This document shows, piece by piece, positions 44,591-56,192 of a stretch of DNA of 64,000 nucleotides. Numbering within the stretch: position 1 is the stretch's first letter; each line of letters starts with the position of its first letter. The notes beneath the pieces are model-generated. The model did not search any database. It was not told where the DNA came from and worked only from the letters and a program-made list of their open reading frames with translations. The translations under genes and the position numbers were made by a program. Where the stretch lies: contig JAIQDT010000172.1 of assembly GCA_021521415.1 (NCBI GenBank), positions 2,438,501 to 2,502,500 of the forward strand. The letters run 5' to 3'. This DNA comes from Bidens hawaiensis. Its lineage: Eukaryota > Streptophyta > Magnoliopsida > Asterales > Asteraceae.

Positions 44591-46334
44591 TTTATTTAAT
44601 TTTAAATTAAATAATTAAATGAATAAATTAAATAAATTAAAGAATTAAATAAATAAATAAATTAAATTATCGAGAAATCCTTTTATCCCGACAACCAGAT
44701 ACGTTAAAAAATGTTTCAGATTTCCGAAACATAACTTAAAAATTTATTTAAGTATTTTGTATAAAGAAGACGAAAATATTTTTGGTATTTTGTAAAAATT
44801 TAAAGAATTAAAGAATGTATTTACAGAAGAATATCCAATCCTTTAAAATAGACAATCTTTTTGTGTTTTTCAATGATTTTATCAAAAGCAGTACATATTT
44901 TTGTATTTTTGTTGAGTTTGAGAAAAGAATCATATTGACCAAATTGCCCTTCCATCACAGTTTTATATTTCAGCGATATTATGCCTGGCGATAAGTCGGT
45001 CATTAGTATTGTTGTCCACATAAATCTAATAACACACATTCAAGTATTTTTGTGATATGATTAAAATTGTTCAATTAAAGCACAGAATATCAGAAACTAT
45101 CAGCCTCTAACCTCGGTTCAAGCTTAATTTGATTTTTGCCAAATCACCCCAACTTGACTTAAACCATTATATTGTTGATCAAAATTTTGATACCAATTGT
45201 AGAAATTTTGAGCAATGCATCAAGTTTCCTTTACTGTGAGTGAGTATGCACGAGTCCATCTGTCGGTTTACATACATTGTATCCCCTGTGGTCCGTTTCT
45301 TAATGGTATTAAGACGCACGCAAGGGAGGAACAATTGTATGACTAACAGCGGATTTTGATCAAGTAAATAATTTAAATTGTACGAAGTACAGCGGTGACC
45401 AAGTTTAATGACTTTGGGTTTGCTCTAGAAGGTGAGTGAAATATTCATGCATATGAATACCCAGATGGTTAAGCCGCATAAAGACTCACAGTGTCCAGAA
45501 TCTTAACGCTTGTTATTTGCTTTATTTTGTTTTTGGATGATCAACAAATATAAGGCTTGAGTATGACTGGTTATTACATTTCTGCCATCCTCACCAAGAC
45601 TTTTGCTGGAGACTAACACCCCTTTCAATTTGGCGTTTCTTTATGTTTATATCACATACTTTACTCTACTGGGTTGTTTTAAGACCTACCAATGCACCAA
45701 TGCAATTAAGCACACAGTCTTTTACGCTTACTTTTTGCTGAATTTGGGGTCAAGATAGTCAATGTACTATCATGTTCTCTTTTTGCTTCAAAAACTCAAA
45801 AATTTTGAGGAGCATAAAATAAAGAAAAGATAAATTTATTCGCCCCAGTTAACTTAAGTTAATAAATAAATAGCTAACCATCAATTCACGAGTGAATTAT
45901 AGGACCAAGACATGCAAGCATGCTTCACAAAATTAAATAACCGACGTAATTTTCAGTGAGAAAATAATCTAAAAACGTCTGCAAAAATCTTTTTGGTTTT
46001 TCTCTGTACAAACTTTAAAAACACAATAATTTTGTCTTTTTCAATTTTCTTATAAACTTCACAATCTTTTGGGATTTTCGGATTTTTCTGTACAAAACAT
46101 AGCTCACATTCTTTTTGATTTTTCAAAATTTTTAAAATGTTTTTGGTTTTTCAAAATATTTAAAGGAAAAACATTAAAGAACAGAAATCACAATACTTTT
46201 GAATTTTGAAATTTGTTAATATTTTTGGATTTTATCTATACAAACGAAAACACACTCTTTTTGTATTTTCTAGATTTCACCCCCTAAAACCAAAATAAAT
46301 TTTAAAAGAAAGATATGACAGAAAATAAAGATAG
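44591..46334 (-). other. Sirevirus M spacer between pol and aORF promoter region
   Basis: No ORF with recognisable motifs. A purine tract next to pol (minus strand 'ggttttagggggtgaaatct', about 46271-46293) resembles a priming tract and has a counterpart after pol in A2 (53789-53801). Confidence 0.6.
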
Positions 46335-47843
46335 TCATCCTTGTTTAAGGATATCAGCGAGGGTCTTCAATCCATTTAAACCAAGCAAAAAGTTAAAACG
46401 TGTTTTATCAAACACTTTGGTAAATAGATCGGCTTTTTGAAAATCAGTATGTACTTTCTCAAGATCGATTAATTTCTTTTCATAGCAATCCCGTATAAAA
46501 TGATATCGAATTTCGATATGTTTCGTTTTAGAATGTTGTACGGGATTCTTGGTGATACTAATAGCAGCAGAATTATCAATCAAAATAGGAGTAGTAAGAA
46601 ACTTCAAACCGTAGTCGCGAAGATGTTGTTGTATCCACAAAACCTGGGAACAGCAACTCGAGGCTGCAACATATTCAGCTTCGGCGGTTGAAGTGGAGAC
46701 CGTTTTCTGCTTCTTACACTGCCAGGAAACAAGCCGGTTTCCTAAAAATTGACATCCTGCAGTCGTTGATTTGAAGTTGATCTTGCATCCTCCATAATCT
46801 GAGTCTGAGTAGGCAGTAAGAACGAAAGTATCATCCTTGGGGTACCACAACCCGATGTCTGGATTTCCCCTCAAATACTGAAGAATTCTCTTGACTGCAG
46901 CAAGGTGAGTCACTCGTGGACTTGCTTGATACCTAGCACAAAGACAAACAGCAAACATAATATCAGGGCGAGAAGCTGTTAAGTACATTAAAGAACCAAT
47001 CATAGCACGATAAAGGGTCGGATCAACGGTATCCTCCAATTCATCCGGTGATAAATTGTGACCCACTGGAAGAGGAGTTGAAGGGATTTTTCCGGCAGAA
47101 ATCTTGAATCGGCTCAAGACGTCGTTCACATATTTGGTCTGGTGAATAAAAATTCCATGAGCAGACTGGTGAACCTGCAACCCTAAAAAGAAATTCATCT
47201 CTCCCATCGAGCTCATCTCGAACTTTGTTTGTATGGACTTCTCGAACTCCTTACACAATGTGTCGTTTGTAGACCCAAAAATAATATCGTCAACATAAAT
47301 TTGGACTAGAAGAAGATCATCACCAACAGTTTTATGAAATAAAGTGCAGTCAACAGTTCCTCGTTTGAAGCCATTATCAGTCAGATGGTAGGCGAGCGTG
47401 CCATACCAAGCTCTCGGGGCTTGATGTAGACCATACAGGGCCTTGTTTAATCGGTAAACACGTTATGGATAATCAGGATCTTCAAAACCAGGTGGTTGTT
47501 GGACAAACACTTCCTCGTGTAATTCACCATTGAGAAAAGAACTTTTAACATCCATTTGATAGACCTTGATATTCTTATAAGCTGCATAAGCCAGGAAGAT
47601 TCGAGTCGACTCTAATCTTGCAAATGGAGCATATACCTCTGTGTAATCAATACCCTCTTGCTGATGAAAACCTTGCACCACTAGACGTGCTTTGTTTCTG
47701 ACAATCACCCCTCGATCATCCTTCTTACACTTAAATACCCACTTAGTCGGAATAGCTTTCTTGACTCTAGCAGGTTTGTCTATTAAATCCCAAACACCCA
47801 ATCGTGAAACTGCTGTAATTCCTCTTGCATAGCTTCTACCCAA
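46335..47843 (-). CDS. pol: Sirevirus reverse transcriptase and RNase H, one stop
   Basis: A single frame with one TAA (near 47461, after DPDYP). RT motifs: KWVFKCKKDDRGVIVRNKAR, YQMDVKSSFLNGELHEEV, ALYGLHQAPRAWY (a Sirevirus hallmark) and VQIYVDDIIFGST (catalytic YVDD). RNase H: YSDSDYGG, STSTAEAEYVAAS, IDNSAAI and KTKHIEIRYHFIRDCYE. The stretch around the stop (47259-47462) is coding. The upstream link to integrase is frame-shifted near 47800. Confidence 0.93.
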
Positions 47844-48433
47844 GAAGGATCTTCAAGTTCCTTACGAGCTGTCGTTGGCTCAACTTGAGATAGAAAGCAA
47901 TTGAATTTAGCACTATTCACAATTCCCGAAGAATGTAAGTTAGTGTAAGCACACAATATGTTATTATCACTTGACGAAGCAACTTGATGACGTGTACGAA
48001 CGCCCACATCAAGTTCTCCAATGATATTTTCCTGTGGATGATATCCATGAATCCGAAGAGTGGGATTCTCAGGAACAATAACATTATCAAATAAGTTAGT
48101 GTAATGTTCACCCAACTCGGGAGATGAAACATTATCACTGTCAAGATCAATAACTTGAATTTCAGCTTGATCATAATCAGAAGAAGTAGAAACATTATCA
48201 ATAGCAACTGGAGAGACAACTTGGGGTTCTTCAGTTGAATCATCTGGTTGAACTTCAACTGCATTAGAACTTGAAGATCTTGGAAAGTTCAAATGATCTT
48301 CAAAATATGCTCGAACCAGATCTTCATCGATGTGTTCAGTCGAAGGCATAAAAGAATTTAATAAACTATCGTAGTCAAACATCCAGTCTGGACCTTTCCC
48401 TTGAAGAGGAGTTGTGTACTTTTGACAGTCCAC
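47783..48433 (-). pseudogene. pol: Sirevirus integrase C-terminal linker
   Basis: 216 codons between integrase and RT. GPDWMFDYDSLLNSF, a long acidic Ser-rich linker and LEDPSWVEAMQEELQQF (start of the RT unit). It ends out of frame (DWVFGI) at a shift near 47800. A stop (TGA, near 48436) separates it from integrase. Confidence 0.85.
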
Positions 48434-48439
48434 ATGGTA

Positions 48440-49669
48440 TCATTCTTCAACACAGCCAGATGTGAAGTTAAAAACCCTTTTCTTTGGAGATGCATATCCC
48501 AAGAAATACCCTTCGATAGCTTTTTCTTTAAATTTACCCGAATCCTTCTTCAACATTGTACACGGACACCCAAATGGTTCCAGGTACTTTAAATTAGGTT
48601 TTCTATTATTTAAGATCTCGTAGCTTGTCTTCTTGAGTCGTTTCACTGTTAGAACTCGATTAAGCGTATAACAAGCTGTATTCACTGCCTCATTCCAAAA
48701 TTGAACAAGAAGCTTTGAATCAGCGAGCATTGTGCGTGCAGCTTCAATCAGAGTTCTATTTTTCCTTTCAGCAACACCATTTTGTTGAGGTACATAAGGT
48801 GCACTATATTCTCGGTGAATTCCCTTTTGAATACAGAAGAAATCCAATATAGTGTTTTTGAATTCAGTACCATTATCACTTCGGATTCTCCTCACCTTTT
48901 GTTTGTACAGTGATTCGATCTTATTAATAAGGTTTTGTACCAAAACCGGTGTTTGATCTTTTGAACTCATAAATAACACCCATGAATATCTTGAATAATC
49001 ATCTGTCACTACAAGACAATACCAGTCTCCAGAAATACTCGCACGATTCACTGGACCAAACAAATCCATATGAAGTCGTTCAAGAGGAGTATCAATGGAA
49101 TTCAATAACTTAGAGGGATGTGTCTTCTTCTTCTGCTTGCCCTTTTTGCATGCAACGCAGTGATCAGATAACTTAAAATTCTTTAACGATACACCCTCAA
49201 CTAAGTCATTTGCCATTAAATAATTCATCTTTCTGACATGTATGTGACCCATTCTACGATGCCATAGAATCGAGTCTTTCTCGGTTGCTTTCGAGACAAA
49301 ACATGTTTCGATCGATGTTGATATTTTAGAACTCATATTTAAGACATAAATATCATTTGATCGTGGCGATTGCATGACAACCATGTCCTCGGGAATAACG
49401 TAACCCGGTTTCAAGATAAGACACTCTTTGTCAGTAAATATCGTAGTGTACTTTTTATCACAAATCTGCGATACACTCAATAAATTATGATCAACCATGT
49501 CACAATAATTCACTTTCTCAAACGTAATGTGACCATTTGAAACTTCACCTTCTTGTGTGATCATGCCCCCAGAATTCCCAGCAAACGCTACATAACCCCC
49601 TTGAATATTTCTTATGTTGGTTAATAAGTCGAGATTCCCAGTGATATGACGAGAACATCCGTTATCCAT
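48440..49669 (-). CDS. pol: Sirevirus protease and integrase
   Basis: A 409-codon frame starting inside protease (MDNGCSRHITGN; the usual DSG reads DNG, so this copy has lost the catalytic Ser). Then GGYVAFAGNSGG and HNLLSVSQICD. Integrase: LWHRRMGHIHVRKMN with CVACKKGKQ (zinc site), D in HMDLFGPV, D in IRSDNGTEF, E in NGVAERKNRT, and EPFGCPCTMLKK. It would integrate element cDNA. It ends at a TGA (CVEE-stop) that is one C-to-T change from CGA. Confidence 0.92.
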   Translation of the reverse strand: MDNGCSRHITGNLDLLTNIRNIQGGYVAFAGNSGGMITQEGEVSNGHITFEKVNYCDMVDHNLLSVSQICDKKYTTIFTDKECLILKPGYVIPEDMVVMQSPRSNDIYVLNMSSKISTSIETCFVSKATEKDSILWHRRMGHIHVRKMNYLMANDLVEGVSLKNFKLSDHCVACKKGKQKKKTHPSKLLNSIDTPLERLHMDLFGPVNRASISGDWYCLVVTDDYSRYSWVLFMSSKDQTPVLVQNLINKIESLYKQKVRRIRSDNGTEFKNTILDFFCIQKGIHREYSAPYVPQQNGVAERKNRTLIEAARTMLADSKLLVQFWNEAVNTACYTLNRVLTVKRLKKTSYEILNNRKPNLKYLEPFGCPCTMLKKDSGKFKEKAIEGYFLGYASPKKRVFNFTSGCVEE

Positions 49670-49725
49670 GATCCAGTTTTCACCAGAAATGGTCTTGGAT
49701 GAACCCTACACACAAACAAAAGTGA

Positions 49726-50430
49726 TTAGTTCAAAAAGGCAGCCCAGGCCTCGGTCTTGGGCACCTTTTGGTTTTCTCTTTGATCATTAATCTTAACAGA
49801 TTTCAACTGTTGTTCAGCCACTTGTGAATAAGTTACCGGCTTCCTAGACTTTCGTCTTAAGTAAGCTGCCTGTACAATGTTTGAATTCTTGTTTTGACAT
49901 ATAGGTTCAGATGGAATGAATTTTGGTTTCACTTGACCGTGTGTCTCATTGACATGAAGAACCTTCCGAGGATTCACATTAGAGAACAAATTATGAGTAT
50001 CATCAGCATACGACACAGGTCGTTTCAAAATCTCCTTGACCAATGGAATTGGTTTAGATTTGTCCTTGATAAAAGGATGAAGATTCTGATAGTTCTGCTA
50101 ACTACAATTTCTCACAACATGACCTTGTTGACCTCATAAAAAACAAGTTCGCATGTCTACATGATGATGTTTAGAAGTAATTGGAATAAATGATGCCGAT
50201 GATTGATGATGACTCACATTTTTAGTCATGCTCTTAGCAAACTCATCAGATAATTCAGATTTCTTCTTTAAATAAAAATCTAAATTAGAACAGTTTGAAA
50301 AGCTTTTTAGTGTATCTGTCCCAGTTGACTTCACAAAGTTAATCTTCTTAGCTTGTTTTAAAAATTGTTTTGCCTTAGTCAATGGATCAGATTGAACAGA
50401 TGTTTTTGCTACATGACATGCAACATTTAA
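49726..50430 (-). pseudogene. gag: Sirevirus gag C-terminal part
   Basis: Two open pieces (50475-50134 and 50043-49726) in related frames. The first holds a Lys-rich stretch (DPLTKAKQFLKQAKKIN) and a decayed zinc knuckle (CFL-stop-GQQGHVVRNC). The second is the basic linker to protease (KPVTYSQVAEQQLKSVK). The gag N-terminus is missing beyond about 50430. The first few codons of the open frame above 50430 belong to the antisense of A2 protease. Confidence 0.75.
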
Positions 50431-50686
50431 TGGTGGGAACGTGTCTTTTGCGGGAGGAGAGAAAGTAAAGATCACTCAAAAGGGTACTGTAAATAACGGT
50501 GTTTTGAAATTTGAAAATGTTAATTTTGTTCCAGAATTGAAGCATAGTCTTTTGAGCGTGTCACAAATTTGTGACAAAGATTTTTCAACTCATTTTACTA
50601 AAAAGTAGTGCTTAATTCTGAAACCTGGTATTATCATACCATAAGAGTGGATTCTTGTTCGATCACAACGAAAAGATAATGCTTAT
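50431..50686 (+). pseudogene. pol: Sirevirus protease remnant
   Basis: GGNVSFAGGEKVKITQKG, then KHSLLSVSQICDKDF, broken by stops near 50608 and 50643. The catalytic DSG part is lost at the junction. Confidence 0.85.
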
Positions 50687-52435
50687 GTGATCGACATGAA
50701 CAAAAATGTTCCTGACGAAATAACATGCCTGTTCTCAAAAGTGTCAGAACATAATGCGATGCTTTGGCATCGTCGGCTTGGTCATGCTAATACAAAAAAT
50801 CTGAATTGTCTTGCTAAAAACAATTTAGGGCATGGTTTACCAATCAAGGATTTTGTGACTGTTGAAAAATGTTTTGCTTGTGCTTTGAGTAAACATCATC
50901 GAAAATCTCATAAGCCTAAGTTAATTAATACCATCTCGTCAGTATTTCAGTTACTTAATATGGACCTCTTTGGGCCGGTTCATGTCTTAAGTTTGTCTAG
51001 TAGCTCTTACTGTTTTGTTATTACTGATGACTACTCACGTTTTACATGGGTATTTTTCTTGTCAAATAAGAGTGAAACTGCAGATCTGATCAAGAAGTTT
51101 GTGGTGTTAATGGAGAATCAACTGAACCTAAAGCTGAAAGGAATCCGTTGTGATAATGGAACGGAATTCAAGAATGCATTTTTGAATCGTTTTTGCTCAG
51201 AAAAGGGGGTGCTTCGTCAGTACAGCACTCCTCGGACGCCTCAACAAAATGGTGTCGCTGAAAGAAGAAACAGAAATCTAATCGAGGTAGCAAGAACGAT
51301 GTTATGTGACTCTAAACTGCCACTGTTTTTCTGGGCAGAAGCTATTAATACGGCCTGTTATGTTCAGAATCGGGTGATAATCAACAAGTCCAGGATGAAG
51401 ACTCCGTATGAGATTATTTATGGTTATCAACCCACTGTCGCACATTTCAGAGCTTTCGGGTGTCCGTGCACCTTACTAAACCTAGAGACCACTCCTAAGT
51501 TTGGGGTCGCGGCAGATGAGTGTTACTTCGTTGGATATGCGGGAAATACAGCATATAGGGTCTACAACAAGTCAACCAAGCAGATTCTAGAGTCTTATGA
51601 AGTTCGTTGGTTAGAAGAAAATGAGACTGACGCCCGTGTCGGTCCCGATTGGTTATTCGACTACAATGAATTCTTCAAGCCCTTCAATGTATTTCCAGTC
51701 ATCAACACAGACTCTCAAGGTGGTCCCACAGTGGAAGTTACACAAGACAGTTCTCAGTCACCGTCTCATATTTCTCCGTTACTGGATGATGATGTTGCTG
51801 AGCTAAGCAGTGTTTCGACCACAATTGATACTCAGCCTAAACAATCTTCAGAGACCGATTCTTCACCAATCTCGTCTAAGAATACTGAAAATGTTGAGGG
51901 GGAGAGTTTCGTACATCAGTTATTTGGGAGCACACTGTTTCCATACGCCATTCCAGATGAATACGTTGCCGGTACTTCGTATTCTCACAGCACGGCGAAG
52001 TCTGGATGGAAAAACCCCCTTACTGATTCCGGGGAGAACGTAACAAATCTTCAACCTAATTGTGATGTTTCTGATCATTTAATTCCAACAAGAATCCAAA
52101 AGAATCATCCGATTGAAAACATCATAGGTCATATTGAAGCAGGTGTGTCCACCGGAAGTCAGACCGGACACATAAACAGTTGTATGTTTTCCTGTTTCAT
52201 ATCTCAAATCGAGCCAAAGAATGTTGAGATGGCTCTTCAAGAACCTAGTTGGGTTGATGCTATGCATGAAGAACTGAATCAGTTTGGTAAGTTAAAGGTA
52301 TGGAGATTGGTTAAACTGCCAGAAGGAAAGAAAGCTCTTGATACAACATGGGTTTTTAGAAACAAGCAAGATGACACCGGGGTTATTGTTCGAAACAAGG
52401 CACGACTGGTAGTTCGCGGGTTTCGTCAGGTTTAA
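50687..52435 (+). CDS. pol: Sirevirus integrase and N-terminal RT
   Basis: A 582-codon open frame. Zinc region LWHRRLGHANTKN with CFACALSKHH; core D in MDLFGPVHV, D in RCDNGTEFKN, E in NGVAERRNRN; RAFGCPCTLLN; DWLFDYNEFF; a Ser/Thr-rich acidic linker (51700-52000); then the RT start LQEPSWVDAMHEELNQF and NKARLVVRGFRQV, where a TAA ends the frame. RT continues in the same frame after the stop. Frame and motifs are otherwise intact. Confidence 0.93.
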   Translation: MIDMNKNVPDEITCLFSKVSEHNAMLWHRRLGHANTKNLNCLAKNNLGHGLPIKDFVTVEKCFACALSKHHRKSHKPKLINTISSVFQLLNMDLFGPVHVLSLSSSSYCFVITDDYSRFTWVFFLSNKSETADLIKKFVVLMENQLNLKLKGIRCDNGTEFKNAFLNRFCSEKGVLRQYSTPRTPQQNGVAERRNRNLIEVARTMLCDSKLPLFFWAEAINTACYVQNRVIINKSRMKTPYEIIYGYQPTVAHFRAFGCPCTLLNLETTPKFGVAADECYFVGYAGNTAYRVYNKSTKQILESYEVRWLEENETDARVGPDWLFDYNEFFKPFNVFPVINTDSQGGPTVEVTQDSSQSPSHISPLLDDDVAELSSVSTTIDTQPKQSSETDSSPISSKNTENVEGESFVHQLFGSTLFPYAIPDEYVAGTSYSHSTAKSGWKNPLTDSGENVTNLQPNCDVSDHLIPTRIQKNHPIENIIGHIEAGVSTGSQTGHINSCMFSCFISQIEPKNVEMALQEPSWVDAMHEELNQFGKLKVWRLVKLPEGKKALDTTWVFRNKQDDTGVIVRNKARLVVRGFRQV

Positions 52436-53740
52436 GTGTTAGATTACATAGAGGTCTATGCTCCAGTAGATAGACTTGAGGCAATTAGAATTTTTCTGGC
52501 CTATGCATCATATATGGGGTTCATGGTATATCAGATGGATGTTAAAACAACATTTTTGCATGGTGAGGTCAAAGAGGAGATTTATGTTAATCAGCCACCG
52601 GGTTTCGTTGATTCTAAGAAACCAAATCATGTCTACAAACTAGACAAGGCTCTGTATGGGCTACATCAGGCTCCTCGGGCGTGGTATGCTACATTGACCG
52701 CGTATCTTCATGATCATGGCTACAAGCGTTGAACGATTGATCAAACTTTGTTCCGGAAAACTGTCGGAAAAGACTTGATTCTGGTCCAGATCTATGTTGA
52801 TGACATCATCTTAGGATCCACCAGTGCTGATTTGTGCAAAGAATTTGAGGGTGTAATAAAGAAAAGGTTTGAAATGAGCTCGTTTGGCGAAATGACAACA
52901 TTTCTAGGTTTACAAGTTCGCCAAAGTCCGACAGGCATTTTGTTGCATCAAGGAAAGTATGTTGAAGATATGCTGACTAAGTTTGAACATCAAGACTCGA
53001 AGAGTGCTAATACTCCAATGGCAGAGAGACCGCTTTTGTCATCTGATCCTGAAGGGAGTCCCGTAGATCAAACGTACTATCGATCGATGATCGGGTCTCT
53101 GATGTATCTCACAGCTAGTCGTCCTGACATCATGTTTGCAGTCTGTCAATGTGCTCGTTTCAAGGCTAACCCTAAACTCTCTCATTTAATTGTTGTTAAA
53201 CGTATTTTTAGATATCTGAAGGGACAACTGAAGTTAGGTCTTTGGTATCCCAAACAATCAGAATTTGATCTTTATGCTTTTGCTGATAGCAATTATGGTG
53301 GAGATGACATTGATAGGAAATCCACGTCAGCCAGTTGCCAGTTTCTCGGAGATCGCCTCATCTCATGGCAGTGTAAAAAACAACAAACAGTATCCACCTC
53401 GACCGCCGAAGCAGAGTATGTTGCCACATCCGCTTGCTGCTCTCAGGTAATCTGGATGCAAAACCAGTTGCTGGATTACGGTTTGGAATTTCTTGACACT
53501 CCTATTTTCTGTGATAATGATGCGGCCATTGCTATTGTAAAAAACCCTGTCCAACATTCTAAAACCAAGCACATCGATATTAAAATTCATTTTATTCGTG
53601 ACTATTTCGATCGGAAATTGATTCATCTTGAACAAGTTCACACCGACAACAATGTGGCGGATTTACTTACAAAACCGGTCGGAACAGCAAAATTTAATGT
53701 GCTTGTGAGTTTTCTTAATATGATACGTTTCGAGGATTGA
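52436..53740 (+). CDS. pol: Sirevirus reverse transcriptase and RNase H
   Basis: Two open stretches (52436-52732 and 52748-53740) separated by a TGA after HGYKR. YQMDVKTTFLHGEVKEE, ALYGLHQAPRAWY, VQIYVDDIILGST (YVDD kept, following F changed to L). RNase H: FADSNYGGDD, STSTAEAEYVATS, CDNDAAIAIV and KTKHIDIKIHFIRD. The upstream 52433 stop and this TGA are each one C-to-T step from a sense codon. Confidence 0.92.
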
Positions 53741-55789
53741 GTTTTTTTTTTGGGGGGTAAATTTGTACATATTTTATTCTTGCACAAATTTAGGGGGAGA
53801 AAAATCAAAAAGACAAAAATAGTGTGTGTGCGTTTTTTTTTTTTTTTTTGTGCGTTGTTTTTTTTTTAAAAAAAACTTTTGAGCTTTTCAGGATTCATTC
53901 TCGCTTAAAATTATGTCGGTTACTTAAGTTTGAAGGACATATACTTGTATATGGTTGGTCCGGTGTCCTACTTGTAGTTTCACAGGATAGCCATCTACCT
54001 AACGACTGAAAGCACCCGGGGTGATTATGATATGTTTTGTGTTTCGCATTCTTTCACTTAAAATTATGTCGGTAAATCTGAGTTGGAAGGACATGTGTCT
54101 TCATGCGTGTTTGGTTTGGTTAACCACCTGTGGTTATAATGGATAGCCATTTACCTGAAGGCTTAAAGTGACCGGGGTGATCGAATTCTTAACACGTGTG
54201 TTTTTATTCAACTCCATGGAAAGTGATATTACTATTCAGTTAACAGCCTTTTAGAAGCTTTAAAATATTTTCAAATGAAAATTGATCCAACCTTTGGAAA
54301 GTGATAGATAAATTGTTTCTGTGTGCCTAACGGATGAAGTTATTAAGCTTAAAAGGCTCTAGAACAGTCATTGATGTGTATGGTAGCTTTCCATGACGCG
54401 TAAAAGTTAAAATGATATAAACTAAATTTGCTAAACTTAATGTGGAGAGTCATTTTGAAGACATGTGCATGTCTCCAGATACATCTCTCTGAATGATAGG
54501 CAGAAACGCAACTACCCAGTCATACACGAGCCCGTTAGTGTCTTGATCACCAAAAATATTGTACCGTCAAGCTATAATTACTATTATTATTAAAAAAAAA
54601 ATATTGTGATTGCATTTACTTATTTCTATTAAAGTTATTTCATAATAAAGGCTTAAAGGGTCAAATTAGAACTACAGAGATGGGGGCACACAAGTAAGTC
54701 CTGTCATGTCTCGAATGAAAGGTTTGTCAGTTTACTAGCACTAAGTCCAACGTTCAACCTTAAAAACTAAGCCTGTTTTGTATAAAATTTTTTGATCAAG
54801 CACTAGGGGGTTGGAGTCAAATTGGGGTGATCTGGGGAAAGCCAAATACTCTTTGAGAAGAGATATGAGGCATCACAGGTCCATGAGTGATGTCCATCTA
54901 AGCTTTATGCCGAACTGAACCTTAATCATATCACTGATGCGATGAAAAATCATGCTAAGTATGGGATACACGCTATCAACATGTCTCTTAATGTCATAAT
55001 AACGCTGAACATGAATCTTTGTGACTGTACCTTAAACGATATGATTCAATTGTTCGGATCTTTTCATAAAAAGGCAGCAGTTTTTACTAAAAACTGAAAT
55101 TTGATCCCGATTTTTAAATCATAGGGAGTTGTTTTTCTTTTTTGTGTGGATTTATTTTTCTTATATTTAGTTTTATTTTATTTTATTTTATTTTGTTTTG
55201 TCTTGCCTAATTTTATTTTTTCCTCGAAACGTTTGTGTAAATTAAGTTTTTCTTAATTTTGGGCTTGGAAATACTTGGGTCATTCTTTGCTGGATCATGA
55301 CCCTAGTTGGGCTGCCCTTAGCTTTCGGCCTGCTTTGAGCCCATTAAGGGTTTTCGGCCTGCTTGATCTTGGTATAAGTATTTTAAAAGGTCTTTTCCTT
55401 TTCACTTTTATTACTTTACAAAATCTAAACTCTCTCATCTCTCTCAATCATATTAGACGAGATCAAATCCCTTATCACTAATCACCATTTAGAGTGTTCT
55501 TCTTTGATTAGCAGGTACTGGACTAGGACAAATGAGATCTATATACCACTGAGGCCTATTTTGGTGTTGCCCTAAACTGATTTCATGGATGGTTTGATGA
55601 ATTAACCATTGGATTCATGAGTAATTAGGGTCTTGATGGACATATTAGTGTTGATTTAAGGTTTTCTTTTGAGTATTTGTGAGTTGTTGCAGGTTTAGTG
55701 GAGGTTTTAGGGATCTCGGTGGGTTGAAGACGATTACACGTTTCCCGAGGTGAAATCCAAAAGGGTTTTCTGTCCCCAGCTGGCAAGGA
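53741..55789 (+). other. A2 spacer between pol and aORF
   Basis: No ORF with known motifs. It starts with a T-run and an internal purine tract ('ttagggggagaaaaatc', 53789-53805), then two diverged direct repeats (53898-54030 and 54050-54182) sharing 'taaaattatgtcggt', 'ggatagccat' and 'ccggggtgat'. Further right lie a TATA-like 'ggtataagtattttaaaagg' (55371-55390), a CT-rich leader (55430-55450) and a donor-like GCAG|GTACTG (55514). These form a possible promoter and first exon for the aORF. Confidence 0.5.
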
Positions 55790-55985
55790 GTTCTCGGTTG
55801 ACTTTCATTGACCGAGAACCCCCTATCTTGACAGATAACTTCGTTCTCGGTCAAATCTTGACCGAGAACCCCTGTTCTCGGTTAAATGTTGACCGAGAAC
55901 CTCAGTTCTCGACTAACTTTCATAGACCTTTGTTGACCGATAACAAATATGTTGACCGAGAAATCACCTGTTTGACCGAGATCCC
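55790..55985 (+). promoter_or_regulatory. GTTCTCGGT/ACCGAGAAC inverted-repeat array upstream of the A2 aORF
   Basis: Six exact copies of GTTCTCGGT or its complement alternate in orientation (55790, 55811, 55843, 55861, 55874, 55892), followed by four decayed copies. One pair, GTTCTCGGTCAA (55843-55854) and TTGACCGAGAAC (55858-55869), is a perfect 12-base inverted repeat. The same core forms the inverted repeat of this element's LTR (58902-58927). The array lies between the possible donor (55514) and the acceptor before the aORF. Confidence 0.88.
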
Positions 55986-56192
55986 TCCTGCCGGGCTTAA
56001 TACACACTGACTAGGCCCAAACCTACACAGTATTGTGTATTTGGGCCAATTAATGTATTTTTGGACCGTCACATGTGTTATCTTGGGCATGTCTCGTCTT
56101 AATAAATCAAGGTCTTTACTAATTATGGACAAATTGTTAAATACTATCAAGTTAATCTATTTAATATCTAACTTTATGCGTTTGTTGCAGAT

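Larger units (their letters stand above)
39772..50430 (-). mobile_element. Sirevirus M: partial gag, pol, aORF, 3' LTR
   Basis: Minus-strand order: truncated gag (about 50430-49726), protease-integrase (49669-48440), linker and RT-RNase H (48433-46335), a 3-kb spacer with promoter-like features, a large additional ORF (43290-40249), purine tract and 3' LTR (39772-40214). The 5' LTR and the gag beginning are missing. The breakpoint at about 50430 joins head-to-head with element A2. Confidence 0.88.
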
